NCBI RefSeq assembly: GCF_029193885.1
Contig: NZ_JARFVB010000001.1
Span: 682,001 to 746,000 of the forward strand
Length of the DNA: 64,000 nt
Direction: 5' to 3'
From: Flagellimonas yonaguniensis
Lineage (GTDB): Bacteria > Bacteroidota > Bacteroidia > Flavobacteriales > Flavobacteriaceae
Below the pieces are notes generated by a model. It searched no databases. It worked only from the letters and a program-made list of their open reading frames with translations, and was not told where the DNA came from. How positions within the stretch are numbered: the first letter of the stretch is position 1; every line of letters starts with the position of its first letter. The position numbers and the translations under genes are program-made. Below are positions 25,321 through 34,062 of the stretch, in pieces.

Positions 25321-25328
25321 TACTTTTG
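25321..25328 (+). promoter_or_regulatory. -7 box upstream of the DUF423 gene
   Basis: TACTTTTG matches TAnnTTTG and lies 61 nt before the ATG at 25390, directly in front of the divergent saccharopine-dehydrogenase-like gene. Confidence 0.35.
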
Positions 25329-25389
25329 AATTGAACAATCACTAAGGTATTAAAATGTTATATTTTTAAAAAAATAGCCTATAAAAGTT

Positions 25390-25779
25390 ATGAACAGAAC
25401 AATTTTACTGATTGGGGTGGTAATGGGTATGTTGGCGATCATACTCGGTGCATTTGGGGCACATGGATTGGAAAAATTAGTGGATACCGAAGCGGTCGCT
25501 ACTTTTGAAACAGGGGTCCGATATCAAATGTACCATGCTTTGCTCCTTCTTTTTTTGGGAGTATGGAATGGAATGGAAACAAAGACAAAAAGAACGGTTT
25601 TTGTTCTGGTGCTTTTAGGTGTGATACTGTTCTCGTTTTCCATTTATTTGTTGGCATTGAACAGTTTAACTTCTTTTGATTTTAAGATTATTGGATTTTT
25701 AACACCCATTGGAGGAGTTTTGATGATTTTGGGCTGGGCAGTTTTGGGCTTCAAAATTTTGAAGACAAAAAAGGGGTGA
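25390..25779 (+). CDS. DUF423 membrane protein
   Basis: The 129-residue protein has four membrane helices and the DUF423 signature GAFGAHGLEK near the N terminus, then FETGVRYQMYHALLLLFLG and the closing FLTPIGGVLMILGWAVL. DUF423 proteins are small inner-membrane proteins of unknown function. A decayed copy of its last ~40 codons lies about 0.8 kb downstream on the same strand, beyond the SH3 lipoprotein gene. Confidence 0.9.
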   Translation: MNRTILLIGVVMGMLAIILGAFGAHGLEKLVDTEAVATFETGVRYQMYHALLLLFLGVWNGMETKTKRTVFVLVLLGVILFSFSIYLLALNSLTSFDFKIIGFLTPIGGVLMILGWAVLGFKILKTKKG

Positions 25780-25787
25780 TAATCCAG

Positions 25788-26381
25788 TTATTCCCTTCTT
25801 TTGGTGGTATAGTAGCCAAAAACCCAACCTTCTTGACCATTGAAGTTGATCTTGTACCAGCGATCGGTAACATCATGCATTTTTTCCAATGATTCTCCTT
25901 GGGCTATGATATGGCAAATATCCCCTTTCTCAACTTGGAATAGCACCTCTCCATTTATATTCGGTTCGTTTCTAACATTGGCCAAATCGGTTTTTATGCC
26001 CAATTTATTGGAAGATAGGTTCTCAAAGGAGTCAAGTCCTTCAATATAAAAGGCTTCGCCCCCATCTTCACTCCCATCGGATAGCCTAACTTTTAAATAT
26101 TCCTTATCATCTTCAGTCTTTTCTTTTTCGTTTAGATACTCCACCGTTTCTCCAAAATAAATCGTGGTAAGGTATTTGGTGTCTTTTCTTCCGGGTTTAT
26201 CGCGTAAACCCACCTTTGGCCATAAACAAATGGCTGTTGACACTTCATCAGAATTTAAATCTGTTGATTCCGAAATACTGGAGTCGTTGGATGATCCGGT
26301 TTTCTTTTCTGACTGGGAATTGCACCCCACATTTAAAAATAGAACGGCACAGATCAAGCCAAGACCTTTTACAATTTGCAT
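25788..26381 (-). CDS. SH3-domain lipoprotein
   Basis: The 197-residue protein has a lipoprotein signal peptide (MQIVKGLGLICAVLFLNVGC), a Ser/Asp-rich linker and two bacterial SH3-like segments (LWPKVGLRDKPGRKDTKYLT and KTDLANVRNEPNINGEVLFQ) ending in WYKINFNGQEGWVFGYY. SH3b domains often bind cell-wall peptides. The ATG at 26381 gives the signal peptide; the longer frame from 26528 runs into the DUF423 remnant. It converges on the DUF423 gene with an 8-nt gap. Confidence 0.82.
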   Translation of the reverse strand: MQIVKGLGLICAVLFLNVGCNSQSEKKTGSSNDSSISESTDLNSDEVSTAICLWPKVGLRDKPGRKDTKYLTTIYFGETVEYLNEKEKTEDDKEYLKVRLSDGSEDGGEAFYIEGLDSFENLSSNKLGIKTDLANVRNEPNINGEVLFQVEKGDICHIIAQGESLEKMHDVTDRWYKINFNGQEGWVFGYYTTKRRE

Positions 26382-26489
26382 ATCTGAAAATATTTTGGGC
26401 GGAAATATATAGGAAACATTCAGGAAATGATTCCCCCAATTGATGAATGGGCGCTTTGAATTGACGAAAACGGTAGGAACATGATGGAA

Positions 26490-26615
26490 TAGTTGATATT
26501 GAACATCTTCAACTGTACTCGATTTCAATATTATTGGATTTTTAACATCAATATGAGATGTTTTGATAATCGTCGTGTGGATTTATTTGGGATATCACAT
26601 TTTAAACCAAAAAGT
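26490..26615 (+). pseudogene. Decayed partial copy of the DUF423 gene
   Basis: Translation from 26521 reads DFNIIGFLTSI, stop, DVLIIVVWIYLGYHILNQK. The intact gene nearby ends DFKIIGFLTPI-GGVLMILGWAVLGFKILKTKK. Upstream, TTGAACATCTTCAACTGTAC lines up with the intact TTGAACAGTTTAACTTCTTT but with a frameshift of one base. The copy therefore has a stop and a frameshift and keeps only the 3' part. It also accounts for much of the 307-nt gap before pckA. Confidence 0.7.
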
Positions 26616-26659
26616 AATCGATTAAGCTGGTTTTAAAAGGACAAAAACTGAATATTTTC

Positions 26660-26667
26660 TAGTTTTG
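26660..26667 (+). promoter_or_regulatory. -7 box upstream of pckA
   Basis: TAGTTTTG matches TAnnTTTG and lies 21 nt before the ATG at 26689. Confidence 0.45.
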
Positions 26668-26688
26668 TAGCAACATAAAAACAAAACT

Positions 26689-28305
26689 ATGAAGGATTCT
26701 GCCTCAGTTACGAAAACGATTTCGTTAAATGAATACGGAATAAACCATGACAACATCCATTACCAACTGTCCCCGGATGAACTCCAGGATATTACCATTG
26801 CGAAGGGAATGGGCAAGGAGGCCTCTTCGGGAGCTTTAGCGGTCAATACCGGGGAATTCACGGGCAGATCGCCCAAGGACCGTTTCATCGTGAAGGACGA
26901 TATCACTTCCGATAAAGTTTGGTGGGGCGATATCAACATCCCTTTCGAGAGCGACAAGTTCGATGCACTGTATGACAAGGTCTTCGCTTATCTCAATGAA
27001 AAGGAACTGTATGTAAGGGACTGCTATGCCTGCGCAGAACCGGATTACAAACTCAACATTCGGGTAATCAATGAATACCCTTGGTCCAATATGTTCGCCT
27101 ATAATATGTTCCTCCGACCGACGGAAGAAGAACTGAAGGACTTTGACCCCGAGTGGACGGTAGTGAACGCCCCGGGTTTCATGGCAGACCCGAAAGTAGA
27201 TGGGACAAGGCAGCACAACTTCGCTATCCTTAACTTTAGTAGGAAGATTGCCCTGATCGGAGGTACGGGCTATACCGGTGAGATTAAGAAGGGGATATTC
27301 TCCGCGCTCAACTTCATCCTTCCCGTGTACAAGAGCACACTGCCCATGCACTGCTCCGCAAATGTAGGGGAATCAGGGGACACGGCAATATTCTTTGGGT
27401 TATCGGGGACAGGGAAGACCACTTTGTCCACCGACCCTGACCGAAAGCTTATCGGGGACGACGAGCACGGCTGGACACCCGGGAACACCGTGTTCAACTT
27501 CGAGGGCGGTTGCTACGCCAAGGTAATCGACCTTTCCCAAGAAAAGGAACCAGAGATTTACGGTGCCATCAAGAAAGGGGCGATATTGGAAAACGTAATC
27601 ATGGATGGGAATGGAGTAGTTGATTTCGCGGATACCTCCATAACCCAGAACACAAGGGTAAGTTACCCCATACACCATATCGATAATATCCAACAGCCAT
27701 CGATAGGAGAGAATGTGAAGAACATTTTCTTTCTTACCGCTGATGCCTTCGGGGTGCTACCCCCCATTTCCAAGTTGACTCCGGCCCAGGCCGCCTACCA
27801 TTTCATTTCGGGCTATACGGCCAAGGTGGCTGGCACAGAAGCGGGTGTCGTGGAGCCGCAACCCTCGTTCTCGGCCTGTTTTGGGGCACCTTTTATGCCA
27901 TTGCACCCTGCAAAATACGCCGAGATGTTAAGCCGTAAGATGAAAGAGTCTGGAGTGGACGTATGGTTGGTGAACACGGGTTGGACCGGAGGCCCCTATG
28001 GAGTGGGTACCCGCATGAAGCTACAATACACCCGTGCCATGATCAGTGCGGCACTGAGCGGGGAATTGGGACTGTACAATTACGAAAACTACCATATCCA
28101 CTCCGTGTTCGGTGTGGCACAGCCAAGGGAGTGTCCCGGAGTACCTACCAAAGTGTTGAGCCCAAGGGCGACCTGGAACGATGACGAGGCCTATTACAAA
28201 ACGGCCTTCAAGCTTACGAATGCCTTTAGGGAGAATTTCAAGAAGTTCGAGGAATATGCAAGCGAGGAAATCCGAAGGGGAGGGCCACAGCGTTATGCTT
28301 TCTAG
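26689..28305 (+). CDS. pckA: Phosphoenolpyruvate carboxykinase (ATP)
   Basis: PckA converts oxaloacetate and ATP to phosphoenolpyruvate, CO2 and ADP, the entry step of gluconeogenesis. The 538-residue protein has GEFTGRSPKDRFIVKD, the metal and substrate site residues, the kinase loop GLSGTGKTTLSTDPDRKLIG, and DDEHGW, plus the C-terminal NTGWTGGPYGVGTRM. Its base composition is clearly more GC-rich than its neighbours, with codons typical of highly expressed genes. It has its own promoter box and terminator. Confidence 0.97.
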   Translation: MKDSASVTKTISLNEYGINHDNIHYQLSPDELQDITIAKGMGKEASSGALAVNTGEFTGRSPKDRFIVKDDITSDKVWWGDINIPFESDKFDALYDKVFAYLNEKELYVRDCYACAEPDYKLNIRVINEYPWSNMFAYNMFLRPTEEELKDFDPEWTVVNAPGFMADPKVDGTRQHNFAILNFSRKIALIGGTGYTGEIKKGIFSALNFILPVYKSTLPMHCSANVGESGDTAIFFGLSGTGKTTLSTDPDRKLIGDDEHGWTPGNTVFNFEGGCYAKVIDLSQEKEPEIYGAIKKGAILENVIMDGNGVVDFADTSITQNTRVSYPIHHIDNIQQPSIGENVKNIFFLTADAFGVLPPISKLTPAQAAYHFISGYTAKVAGTEAGVVEPQPSFSACFGAPFMPLHPAKYAEMLSRKMKESGVDVWLVNTGWTGGPYGVGTRMKLQYTRAMISAALSGELGLYNYENYHIHSVFGVAQPRECPGVPTKVLSPRATWNDDEAYYKTAFKLTNAFRENFKKFEEYASEEIRRGGPQRYAF

Positions 28306-28313
28306 ACAATAAA

Positions 28314-28342
28314 AAAGCCCCGTCCATCGACGGGGCTCTTTG
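28314..28342 (+). terminator. Hairpin terminator after pckA
   Basis: GCCCCGTC (28317-28324) pairs with GACGGGGC (28329-28336) over a CATC loop, preceded by an A-run and followed by TCTTTGTTTT. Confidence 0.8.
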
Positions 28343-28366
28343 TTTTATGGATACCGGTTCGTTTTT

Positions 28367-29110
28367 TTATTTGTTGACGCTGGTAATATATTTCTGTAAT
28401 GCCATGGTCATGGATGGAGTTTCTGGCGTTGGAGCCTGAATGTCTATCCGAAGACCTGCATTGGTTGCTGCTTTAACTGTACTGTTCCCGAAAACCGCAA
28501 TTCTAGTATTGTTCTGCTCAAAATCGGGGAAGTTCTTCATAAGGGATTCGATACCGGAAGGACTAAAGAAAACCAAAATGTCATAGTACACATTCCTAAG
28601 GTCCGAAAGGTCGCTGATTACCGTTTTGTAGAAGATGCCACGAGTCCAATTTACCCCAACTTCATCCAACAATTGTGGAACTACAGGTTTCAATGAATCA
28701 GAGGATGGCAATAGGAATTTTTCATCCTTGTACTTTTTGATCAAGGGAGTTAACTCGTTAAAAGTTCTTTTCCCAACATAGATCTTTCTTTTTCTGTACA
28801 CCACATATTTCTGTAGATAATAGGCTACGGCCTCTGACTGACAAAAATATTTCATGGAATCTGGAACTTTAAAGCGCATCTCGTCAGCAATTCTGAAGAA
28901 ATGATCCACAGCGTTTCTACTGGTCAGGATAATTGCCGAAAAGTTGTTCAAGTCGATTTTTTGCTGCCTAACATCTTTGGCCTCGACCCCTTCTACATGG
29001 ATGAAAGGAATGAAATCAACTTTAACTTTCTCTTTTTCAATTAATCTTGAGTAGGGTGAGTTTTCGACTTTGGGTTCTGGTTGGGAAACCAAAATTGTTT
29101 TTACTTTCAT
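28367..29110 (-). CDS. hemD: Uroporphyrinogen-III synthase
   Basis: HemD cyclises hydroxymethylbilane with D-ring inversion in haem and sirohaem synthesis. The family is very divergent; this 247-residue protein shows the two-lobed pattern, with FSAIILTSRNAVDHFFRIAD in lobe one, ILVFFSPSGIESLMKNFPDF in lobe two, and the ending RIAVFGNSTVKAATNAGLRI. It starts 6 nt after the DUF4271 gene, the usual Flavobacteria neighbour, which supports the call. Confidence 0.85.
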   Translation of the reverse strand: MKVKTILVSQPEPKVENSPYSRLIEKEKVKVDFIPFIHVEGVEAKDVRQQKIDLNNFSAIILTSRNAVDHFFRIADEMRFKVPDSMKYFCQSEAVAYYLQKYVVYRKRKIYVGKRTFNELTPLIKKYKDEKFLLPSSDSLKPVVPQLLDEVGVNWTRGIFYKTVISDLSDLRNVYYDILVFFSPSGIESLMKNFPDFEQNNTRIAVFGNSTVKAATNAGLRIDIQAPTPETPSMTMALQKYITSVNK

Positions 29111-29116
29111 AAGTTT

Positions 29117-29773
29117 TCAACCTTTTAAATAGCTTCCAATTAACACCAAGGGCGCAATTTCGAGTGTGCAAAGGTACAAAATAAAATACATAAAATACGG
29201 AAACAGTGCTTTTTGATGGTTCTTCAGCAGCTTTGTTATACCGATGCCATATATGAGGAGAATCATTGAAATGGTCGCATATATTACTGTTTTTGAGCCT
29301 GTTGAGATGTATATCAATAATATATTGGCAAAGGAAATTACTATACTGCCGTAATTGAGGTAGGAAATTTTACTGAAAACTAGGCTTCCAATAAGATTTA
29401 AACTATTGAAAACAAGCCCTGTAAGCATTTGAACCAAGAACTTTACCAGCTCGAACAGGGTCAATGTGCCCAAGATCATAAAATAGGTGGCAATGTTCTT
29501 TTCGTAAGGTATGAGTTCGAAAGTATTCGATACCAAAAAGATGAATAATGACAGGTTGATGAGTTGGAACAAGGTCAGTAAGAGATGAAACCAATGCGAG
29601 AATTGTCCTTTTTTATTATGGAGCAGAATGTACTTGTCATTAAATGGAAGGATGATAAAGTTTAAAAACTTCTTGTGGTACAGGTATTTACCAAGAGCCA
29701 AAACAACCAAAGCCATGAATAACGTCAGTGTCATCCAATCCAAGGAAGTGATTGTTTTTTCAATGGGTTCCAT
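29117..29773 (-). CDS. DUF4271 membrane protein
   Basis: The 218-residue protein has five to seven membrane helices (for example LDWMTLTLFMALVVLALGKY, ATYFMILGTLTLFELVKFLV, FPYFMYFILYLCTLEIAPLV). DUF4271 genes regularly lie just before hemD in Flavobacteria, as here, and the glycosyltransferase stop overlaps its start by one base. The function is unknown to me. Confidence 0.82.
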   Translation of the reverse strand: MEPIEKTITSLDWMTLTLFMALVVLALGKYLYHKKFLNFIILPFNDKYILLHNKKGQFSHWFHLLLTLFQLINLSLFIFLVSNTFELIPYEKNIATYFMILGTLTLFELVKFLVQMLTGLVFNSLNLIGSLVFSKISYLNYGSIVISFANILLIYISTGSKTVIYATISMILLIYGIGITKLLKNHQKALFPYFMYFILYLCTLEIAPLVLIGSYLKG

Positions 29774-31431
29774 TACTCTATTTTGATGGGTTTGCCGTTG
29801 AGTCCGGGGGGCAGGTTGTTTTCTGCGATCCCGATTCTAAAATACGATGGATTTTCCATTTTGGACAAAGGAAGTTCAAAGGTATAGCTAATGGTATCCT
29901 TTGATTTCAACAGGGATTCTTGTGGAGATATGGAATTCACTTTCAAAGGGCGCATTTGCTTTACCTGCTTGTGCTCGTTGGAGTAAGAAATGGTGTATTT
30001 CAATTGTTTCAAAGGAACATCGAATGAGTATGGATTGTATACCTTTAACGAATACTTGATGCCAGTCTCGGGTTTTTCCACAATACACTTCAATTTTCGG
30101 TACGATTGGAAATCGTCAATGTAAATCCCATGAAAAACCGTACTGTCCAAATGCATATAGGAAATGTCGCCACTTTTTCTGTATTTGGAAACAAACATGA
30201 CCTTTTTACCGCGCATTTGTTCTTCGGAATCATCAATGGAGTACTGGTTTTTCCGATACATGTAAGTGTTCAGTGAAATAGCGGGGATACCCGAGTAGAA
30301 TTCATACATGGAAGCACGTCTGTAGGAGTTTTCAAAAAGAATGGGTACACCTTCCGATTTGGTTTTGAGTTCGTTGACCCATTCTTTGTTACCATGGGTC
30401 TCGAAATACATTGGGAACAAGGGGTGATAAATCATCCATGCCCTAGCGTACATCAAAAGCACCAAACTTACGATGCCTATTCGGTACATCCATTTTCTAC
30501 TTTTGGAGTTTTCCAACAGATGGTTAAAGGCGATTATCGCCAGAGGGATTGTAATCACTATGGCCCATTGTGCTTGTACCCTTCGGTTGAAACTGGAGAT
30601 GAAAAAGAAAATCAACACTCCGTAAACCAAATAAACCAATGCTTTGGAAAACTTATCCGTAACCTTGAACTTAAAGAGTGAGTCATAAATCCAATAAAAT
30701 AAAAGGCCGATAATCGCAACAATGTTCAAAAAGTAGCCCAAGGTAAATTCATCAAAGGAGTAGGCCTGATTGGGACGCTCGTACAAATGGAATGTTATCG
30801 ATACAAAATCGTTTTGATAGAGCCACACAAAGTGTGGAGTGTAACAAATCAAGGCCAAAATCACGGACAACCATGCCTTTTTATTGAAAACGAGCTTGTA
30901 GTTGGATGCGAACACGAACAGGATTACCAATACAGCATGGTACTTACTGTACATCAAAGCCGCCATGACCAACCCAAGGCCAATTGTTGTGATGGTATCT
31001 TCAACTTTCAGGAAGCGCTTGTACAACCATAGGAAAAGCGCTGTGAAAAATAAGAGGGATGTATCGGGCAGGGTTAGAAAACCATAGGCATTCATCAAGG
31101 TAAAAGAGAACACCAAGAGGAAAAAATGAATCACATAATCCTTCTTCTTGGGATTATCGATCAATAACCATAGTAGGATGTAAGTGCCCGCCGAAAGCAC
31201 GCAACTCATGAGCCTTACCCCAAGTTCGCCATCAAAGAGCAAACTACTGAGTTTGATCAAAAAGGCAACCATGGACGGATGGTCAAAATACCCCCAGGCC
31301 ATATTTTGGGCATAGTACCAGTAATAAGCTTCATCATAGATAAGCTCAGTAAAGGAAGCTTGTAAAAGATTGAGTGCAAAAAGAACCGCTAAAAGGATAA
31401 AGAAAAGCCTAGGAAACTTTTGAGACATCAA
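29773..31431 (-). CDS. Glycosyltransferase family 39 (ArnT/PMT-like) membrane protein
   Basis: The 552-residue protein has ten or more membrane helices. The first loop holds the acidic motif LIYDEAYYWYYAQNMAWGYF and the DHPSM block typical of GT-C enzymes that use polyprenyl-phosphate sugars. The C-terminal ~180 residues form a soluble domain. The donor may be the dolichol-phosphate-mannose-like product of the divergent gene at 31550, but that is only an inference. It heads an operon with DUF4271 and hemD. Confidence 0.87.
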   Translation of the reverse strand: MMSQKFPRLFFILLAVLFALNLLQASFTELIYDEAYYWYYAQNMAWGYFDHPSMVAFLIKLSSLLFDGELGVRLMSCVLSAGTYILLWLLIDNPKKKDYVIHFFLLVFSFTLMNAYGFLTLPDTSLLFFTALFLWLYKRFLKVEDTITTIGLGLVMAALMYSKYHAVLVILFVFASNYKLVFNKKAWLSVILALICYTPHFVWLYQNDFVSITFHLYERPNQAYSFDEFTLGYFLNIVAIIGLLFYWIYDSLFKFKVTDKFSKALVYLVYGVLIFFFISSFNRRVQAQWAIVITIPLAIIAFNHLLENSKSRKWMYRIGIVSLVLLMYARAWMIYHPLFPMYFETHGNKEWVNELKTKSEGVPILFENSYRRASMYEFYSGIPAISLNTYMYRKNQYSIDDSEEQMRGKKVMFVSKYRKSGDISYMHLDSTVFHGIYIDDFQSYRKLKCIVEKPETGIKYSLKVYNPYSFDVPLKQLKYTISYSNEHKQVKQMRPLKVNSISPQESLLKSKDTISYTFELPLSKMENPSYFRIGIAENNLPPGLNGKPIKIE

Positions 31432-31449
31432 AATGTGATTTTAGATGGG

Positions 31450-31483
31450 CAAAGTTACAAATATTGGTCAAGTCCCATTTCAA
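31450..31483 (-). promoter_or_regulatory. Bacteroidota-type promoter of the GT39-DUF4271-hemD operon
   Basis: On the minus strand TTG (31481-31483) is followed after 23 nt by TAACTTTG (31450-31457), 18 nt before the start at 31431. It lies immediately beside the divergent promoter at 31499-31530. Confidence 0.5.
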
Positions 31484-31498
31484 CTAGTTGTCAGTTAC

Positions 31499-31530
31499 TT
31501 GCACGGGCAAGCTAGAAAACCGTATTTTTG
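31499..31530 (+). promoter_or_regulatory. Bacteroidota-type promoter of the polyprenol-phosphate mannosyltransferase operon
   Basis: TTG (31499-31501) and TATTTTTG (31523-31530) are separated by 21 nt. The leader to the ATG at 31550 would be very short, about 13 nt. Confidence 0.6.
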
Positions 31531-31549
31531 ACATTCTAATCCAGTGCGA

Positions 31550-32278
31550 ATGGCAGACGGCTTGGTCATCATACCCACATTCAATGAAATTGAGAATATC
31601 GAGGCCATTGTTAAAACGGTTTTCGACCTTAAAAAGGATTTCCATGTACTCGTGGTAGATGATAACTCTCCCGATGGTACCGCGGATTCTGTACGAACCT
31701 TACAGAAAGAATTTCCAGAACGGCTTTTTTTGGAAGTCCGAAAGGAAAAATCTGGTTTGGGAACAGCATACATCCACGGGTTCAAGTGGGCATTGGAAAA
31801 AGGCTACGAATACATTTTTGAGATGGATGCCGATTTTTCGCACCGACCGGCCGACCTGTCCCGTTTGCATCGGGCATGTCTCAATGGAGCCGATGTGGCC
31901 GTAGGCTCCCGCTACAAGAAAGGGGTAAATGTGGTCAACTGGCCTTTGGCCAGGATCTTACTTTCCTACGGGGCATCGTTCTATGTGAAATTGATCACGG
32001 GCATGAAAGTGCACGACCCCACGGCAGGGTTTGTCTGTTACAAAAGAAAAGTGCTGGAAACCATCAATCTGGATAGGGTCCGTTTTATTGGGTACGCCTT
32101 CCAGATAGAAATGAAATACAGGGCCTATCTCAAAAAATTCAAGATCGAGGAAGTCTCGATTATTTTCACTGATAGGGTAAACGGAAAGTCAAAGATGAAT
32201 TCCGCCATCATCAGGGAAGCCATTTTTGGAGTGATAGCCATGAAGTTTAGGAGTATATTTTTTAAAAAGAGCTTTTAG
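31550..32278 (+). CDS. Polyprenol monophosphomannose synthase (GT2)
   Basis: The 242-residue protein is a family 2 glycosyltransferase like DPM1. It has VIIPTFNEIENIEAIVK, the VVDDNSPDGTAD block, FEMDADFSHRP with the metal-binding DAD, and DPTAGFVCYKRKVLE. It would transfer mannose or a similar sugar from a nucleotide sugar to a polyprenyl phosphate. It lacks the C-terminal membrane helices of some relatives. The ATG at 31550 is preferred over GTG at 31544. It overlaps no gene and lies 2 nt before pyrC. Confidence 0.92.
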   Translation: MADGLVIIPTFNEIENIEAIVKTVFDLKKDFHVLVVDDNSPDGTADSVRTLQKEFPERLFLEVRKEKSGLGTAYIHGFKWALEKGYEYIFEMDADFSHRPADLSRLHRACLNGADVAVGSRYKKGVNVVNWPLARILLSYGASFYVKLITGMKVHDPTAGFVCYKRKVLETINLDRVRFIGYAFQIEMKYRAYLKKFKIEEVSIIFTDRVNGKSKMNSAIIREAIFGVIAMKFRSIFFKKSF

Positions 32279-32280
32279 TT

Positions 32281-33615
32281 ATGTCAAAAATTCTGTTGAA
32301 GAATGCCAAAATAGTCAATGAGAACAGCATTTTTGAATCCGATGTGCTACTGGAAGGTGATTTCATCGCTAGAATCGATACTGGTATCTCCGATGCCCAT
32401 GCCAAGGTCATTGATTTGGAAGGGGATTTATTGTTGCCGGGGGTCATAGACGACCAGGTACATTTCAGGGAACCGGGATTGACCCATAAAGGAACGATTG
32501 CCACCGAGAGTAGGGCGGCGATAGCTGGCGGCATAACCACTTTTATGGAGCAGCCAAACACCATTCCGCAGACAACCACCATTGAAAAATTAGAAGAGAA
32601 ATTTGCCATTGCCGCGAAGGACTCATCGGCAAACTATTCCTTCCTTTTTGGAGGGACCAACGATAATTTAGAAGAACTGAAACGACTGGACAAAAATGCT
32701 TGCTCCGGCGTCAAATTGTTCTTGGGCTCATCCACGGGAAATATGTTGGTGGATGATGAAGAAGTATTGGAAAAAATATTCAGTAATACCGAAATGGTGA
32801 TTTCCGCACATTGTGAGGACGAGGGCACCATCAGGGCCAATTTGGCCAAATACAAAGAGATGTACGGAGACGATATTCCAATAGCCATGCACCCCATGAT
32901 CCGGAGTGCGGAGGCGTGCTATCTGTCCTCATCAAAGGCAATTGCCCTTGCCAAGAAAACCGGGGCAAGGTTGCATGTGTTCCATGTGTCCACGGGAATT
33001 GAAACCGATTTGTTCACAAATCAGATTCCGTTGGAAGAAAAGAAAATCACTGCTGAGGTATGCATCCATCATTTGTGGTTTTCCGATGAGGATTATGCCC
33101 AAAAAGGAACACATATCAAATGGAATCCCGCCGTTAAGACAAAAAACGACAGGGAAAAACTTTGGAAAGCCCTTCTGGATGACCGCATTGATGTAGTGGC
33201 CACCGACCATGCGCCGCATACCCTCGAAGAAAAAGATAACCCATACACCAAAGCCCCTTCGGGCGGCCCATTGGTGCAGCATGCTTTGTTGGCCATGTTG
33301 CAGAAGGAAAAGGAAGGTGCCATCGGTTTGGAAAAAATGGTTGAAAAAATGTGCCACAATCCTGCAAAATTGTTTGGTATTGACCGTCGAGGATTCATCC
33401 GTGAAGGATATTATGCAGACTTGGTTCAAGTCAACCGGAATTCCAAAAACGAGGTTAAAAAAGATAATCTTTTCTATAAATGTGGATGGTCTCCCTTTGA
33501 AGGTGTTACTTTTGATTCCGAAGTAAAACGAACTTTTGTAAATGGGTTGTTGGCCTATGAAAATGGCTCGTTCAGTACAGCGAAGAATGCCAAGAGGCTC
33601 ACATTTAACCGTTAA
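32281..33615 (+). CDS. pyrC: Dihydroorotase
   Basis: Dihydroorotase closes the pyrimidine ring in UMP synthesis. The 444-residue amidohydrolase has VHFREPGLTHKGTIATESRA, VISAHCEDEG with the zinc-ligand His, RLHVFHVSTG and VATDHAPHTLEEK with the catalytic Asp. The first metal motif reads DDQVH, so the usual HxH starts with Gln59. I know this Gln variant from other Bacteroidota, so it is probably normal for the group. It shares an operon with the mannosyltransferase and the DUF4296 gene, spaced by 2-3 nt. Confidence 0.93.
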   Translation: MSKILLKNAKIVNENSIFESDVLLEGDFIARIDTGISDAHAKVIDLEGDLLLPGVIDDQVHFREPGLTHKGTIATESRAAIAGGITTFMEQPNTIPQTTTIEKLEEKFAIAAKDSSANYSFLFGGTNDNLEELKRLDKNACSGVKLFLGSSTGNMLVDDEEVLEKIFSNTEMVISAHCEDEGTIRANLAKYKEMYGDDIPIAMHPMIRSAEACYLSSSKAIALAKKTGARLHVFHVSTGIETDLFTNQIPLEEKKITAEVCIHHLWFSDEDYAQKGTHIKWNPAVKTKNDREKLWKALLDDRIDVVATDHAPHTLEEKDNPYTKAPSGGPLVQHALLAMLQKEKEGAIGLEKMVEKMCHNPAKLFGIDRRGFIREGYYADLVQVNRNSKNEVKKDNLFYKCGWSPFEGVTFDSEVKRTFVNGLLAYENGSFSTAKNAKRLTFNR

Positions 33616-33618
33616 GAG

Positions 33619-34062
33619 ATGAAATATACCATAACACTTTTTTTGGGTTTGATGTTGTTGGCGGCCTGTGCAGAAAAGGTAGTAGAGGAGCCTGAAAACT
33701 TGATTCCCAAAGAGAAAATGACCGAAATTCTTTATGATCTCGCCATTTTGAACGCCTCTAAATCGGGAGCAAGGAGTAAGTTCACTTCCTCTGGTATCGA
33801 TGTAATGGAATTTCTTTACGAAAAATACGATATAGATAGTACCCAGTTTTCACAAAGCGACCTTTATTATGCTTCACTTCCATTGGAATACCAATCTATT
33901 TATGAGGATGTGGAAGATAGAATACAGGTAAAAAAGGACACCATGGAGGCTAGGGGCGAGCGTAGAAATGACAGTATTCGTGCTGCAAACCTCAAACGTC
34001 AGGATTCCATCAAGGCCGCAAGGGAAAAAGTTGATTCAAGTAGCGTTAAGGCTGTTGAATAA
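33619..34062 (+). CDS. DUF4296 lipoprotein
   Basis: The 147-residue protein has a lipoprotein signal (FLGLMLLAACAEK) and the DUF4296 core, LIPKEKMTEILYDLAILNAS, then YEKYDIDSTQFSQSDLYYAS. The C terminus is a Lys/Arg/Glu-rich helix. The family is found just after dihydroorotase in many Flavobacteria and has no known function. It begins 3 nt after pyrC and overlaps the convergent epimerase gene by 17 bp. Confidence 0.82.
   Translation: MKYTITLFLGLMLLAACAEKVVEEPENLIPKEKMTEILYDLAILNASKSGARSKFTSSGIDVMEFLYEKYDIDSTQFSQSDLYYASLPLEYQSIYEDVEDRIQVKKDTMEARGERRNDSIRAANLKRQDSIKAAREKVDSSSVKAVE

Noticed and set aside
26382..26528. Upstream extension of the SH3 lipoprotein gene
   Set aside because: It would bury the lipoprotein signal peptide 49 residues inside the protein, and it overlaps the DUF423 fossil.
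27963..28184. Open frame within pckA in another phase
   Set aside because: It is a shadow caused by the GC-rich codon bias of pckA and has no independent support.
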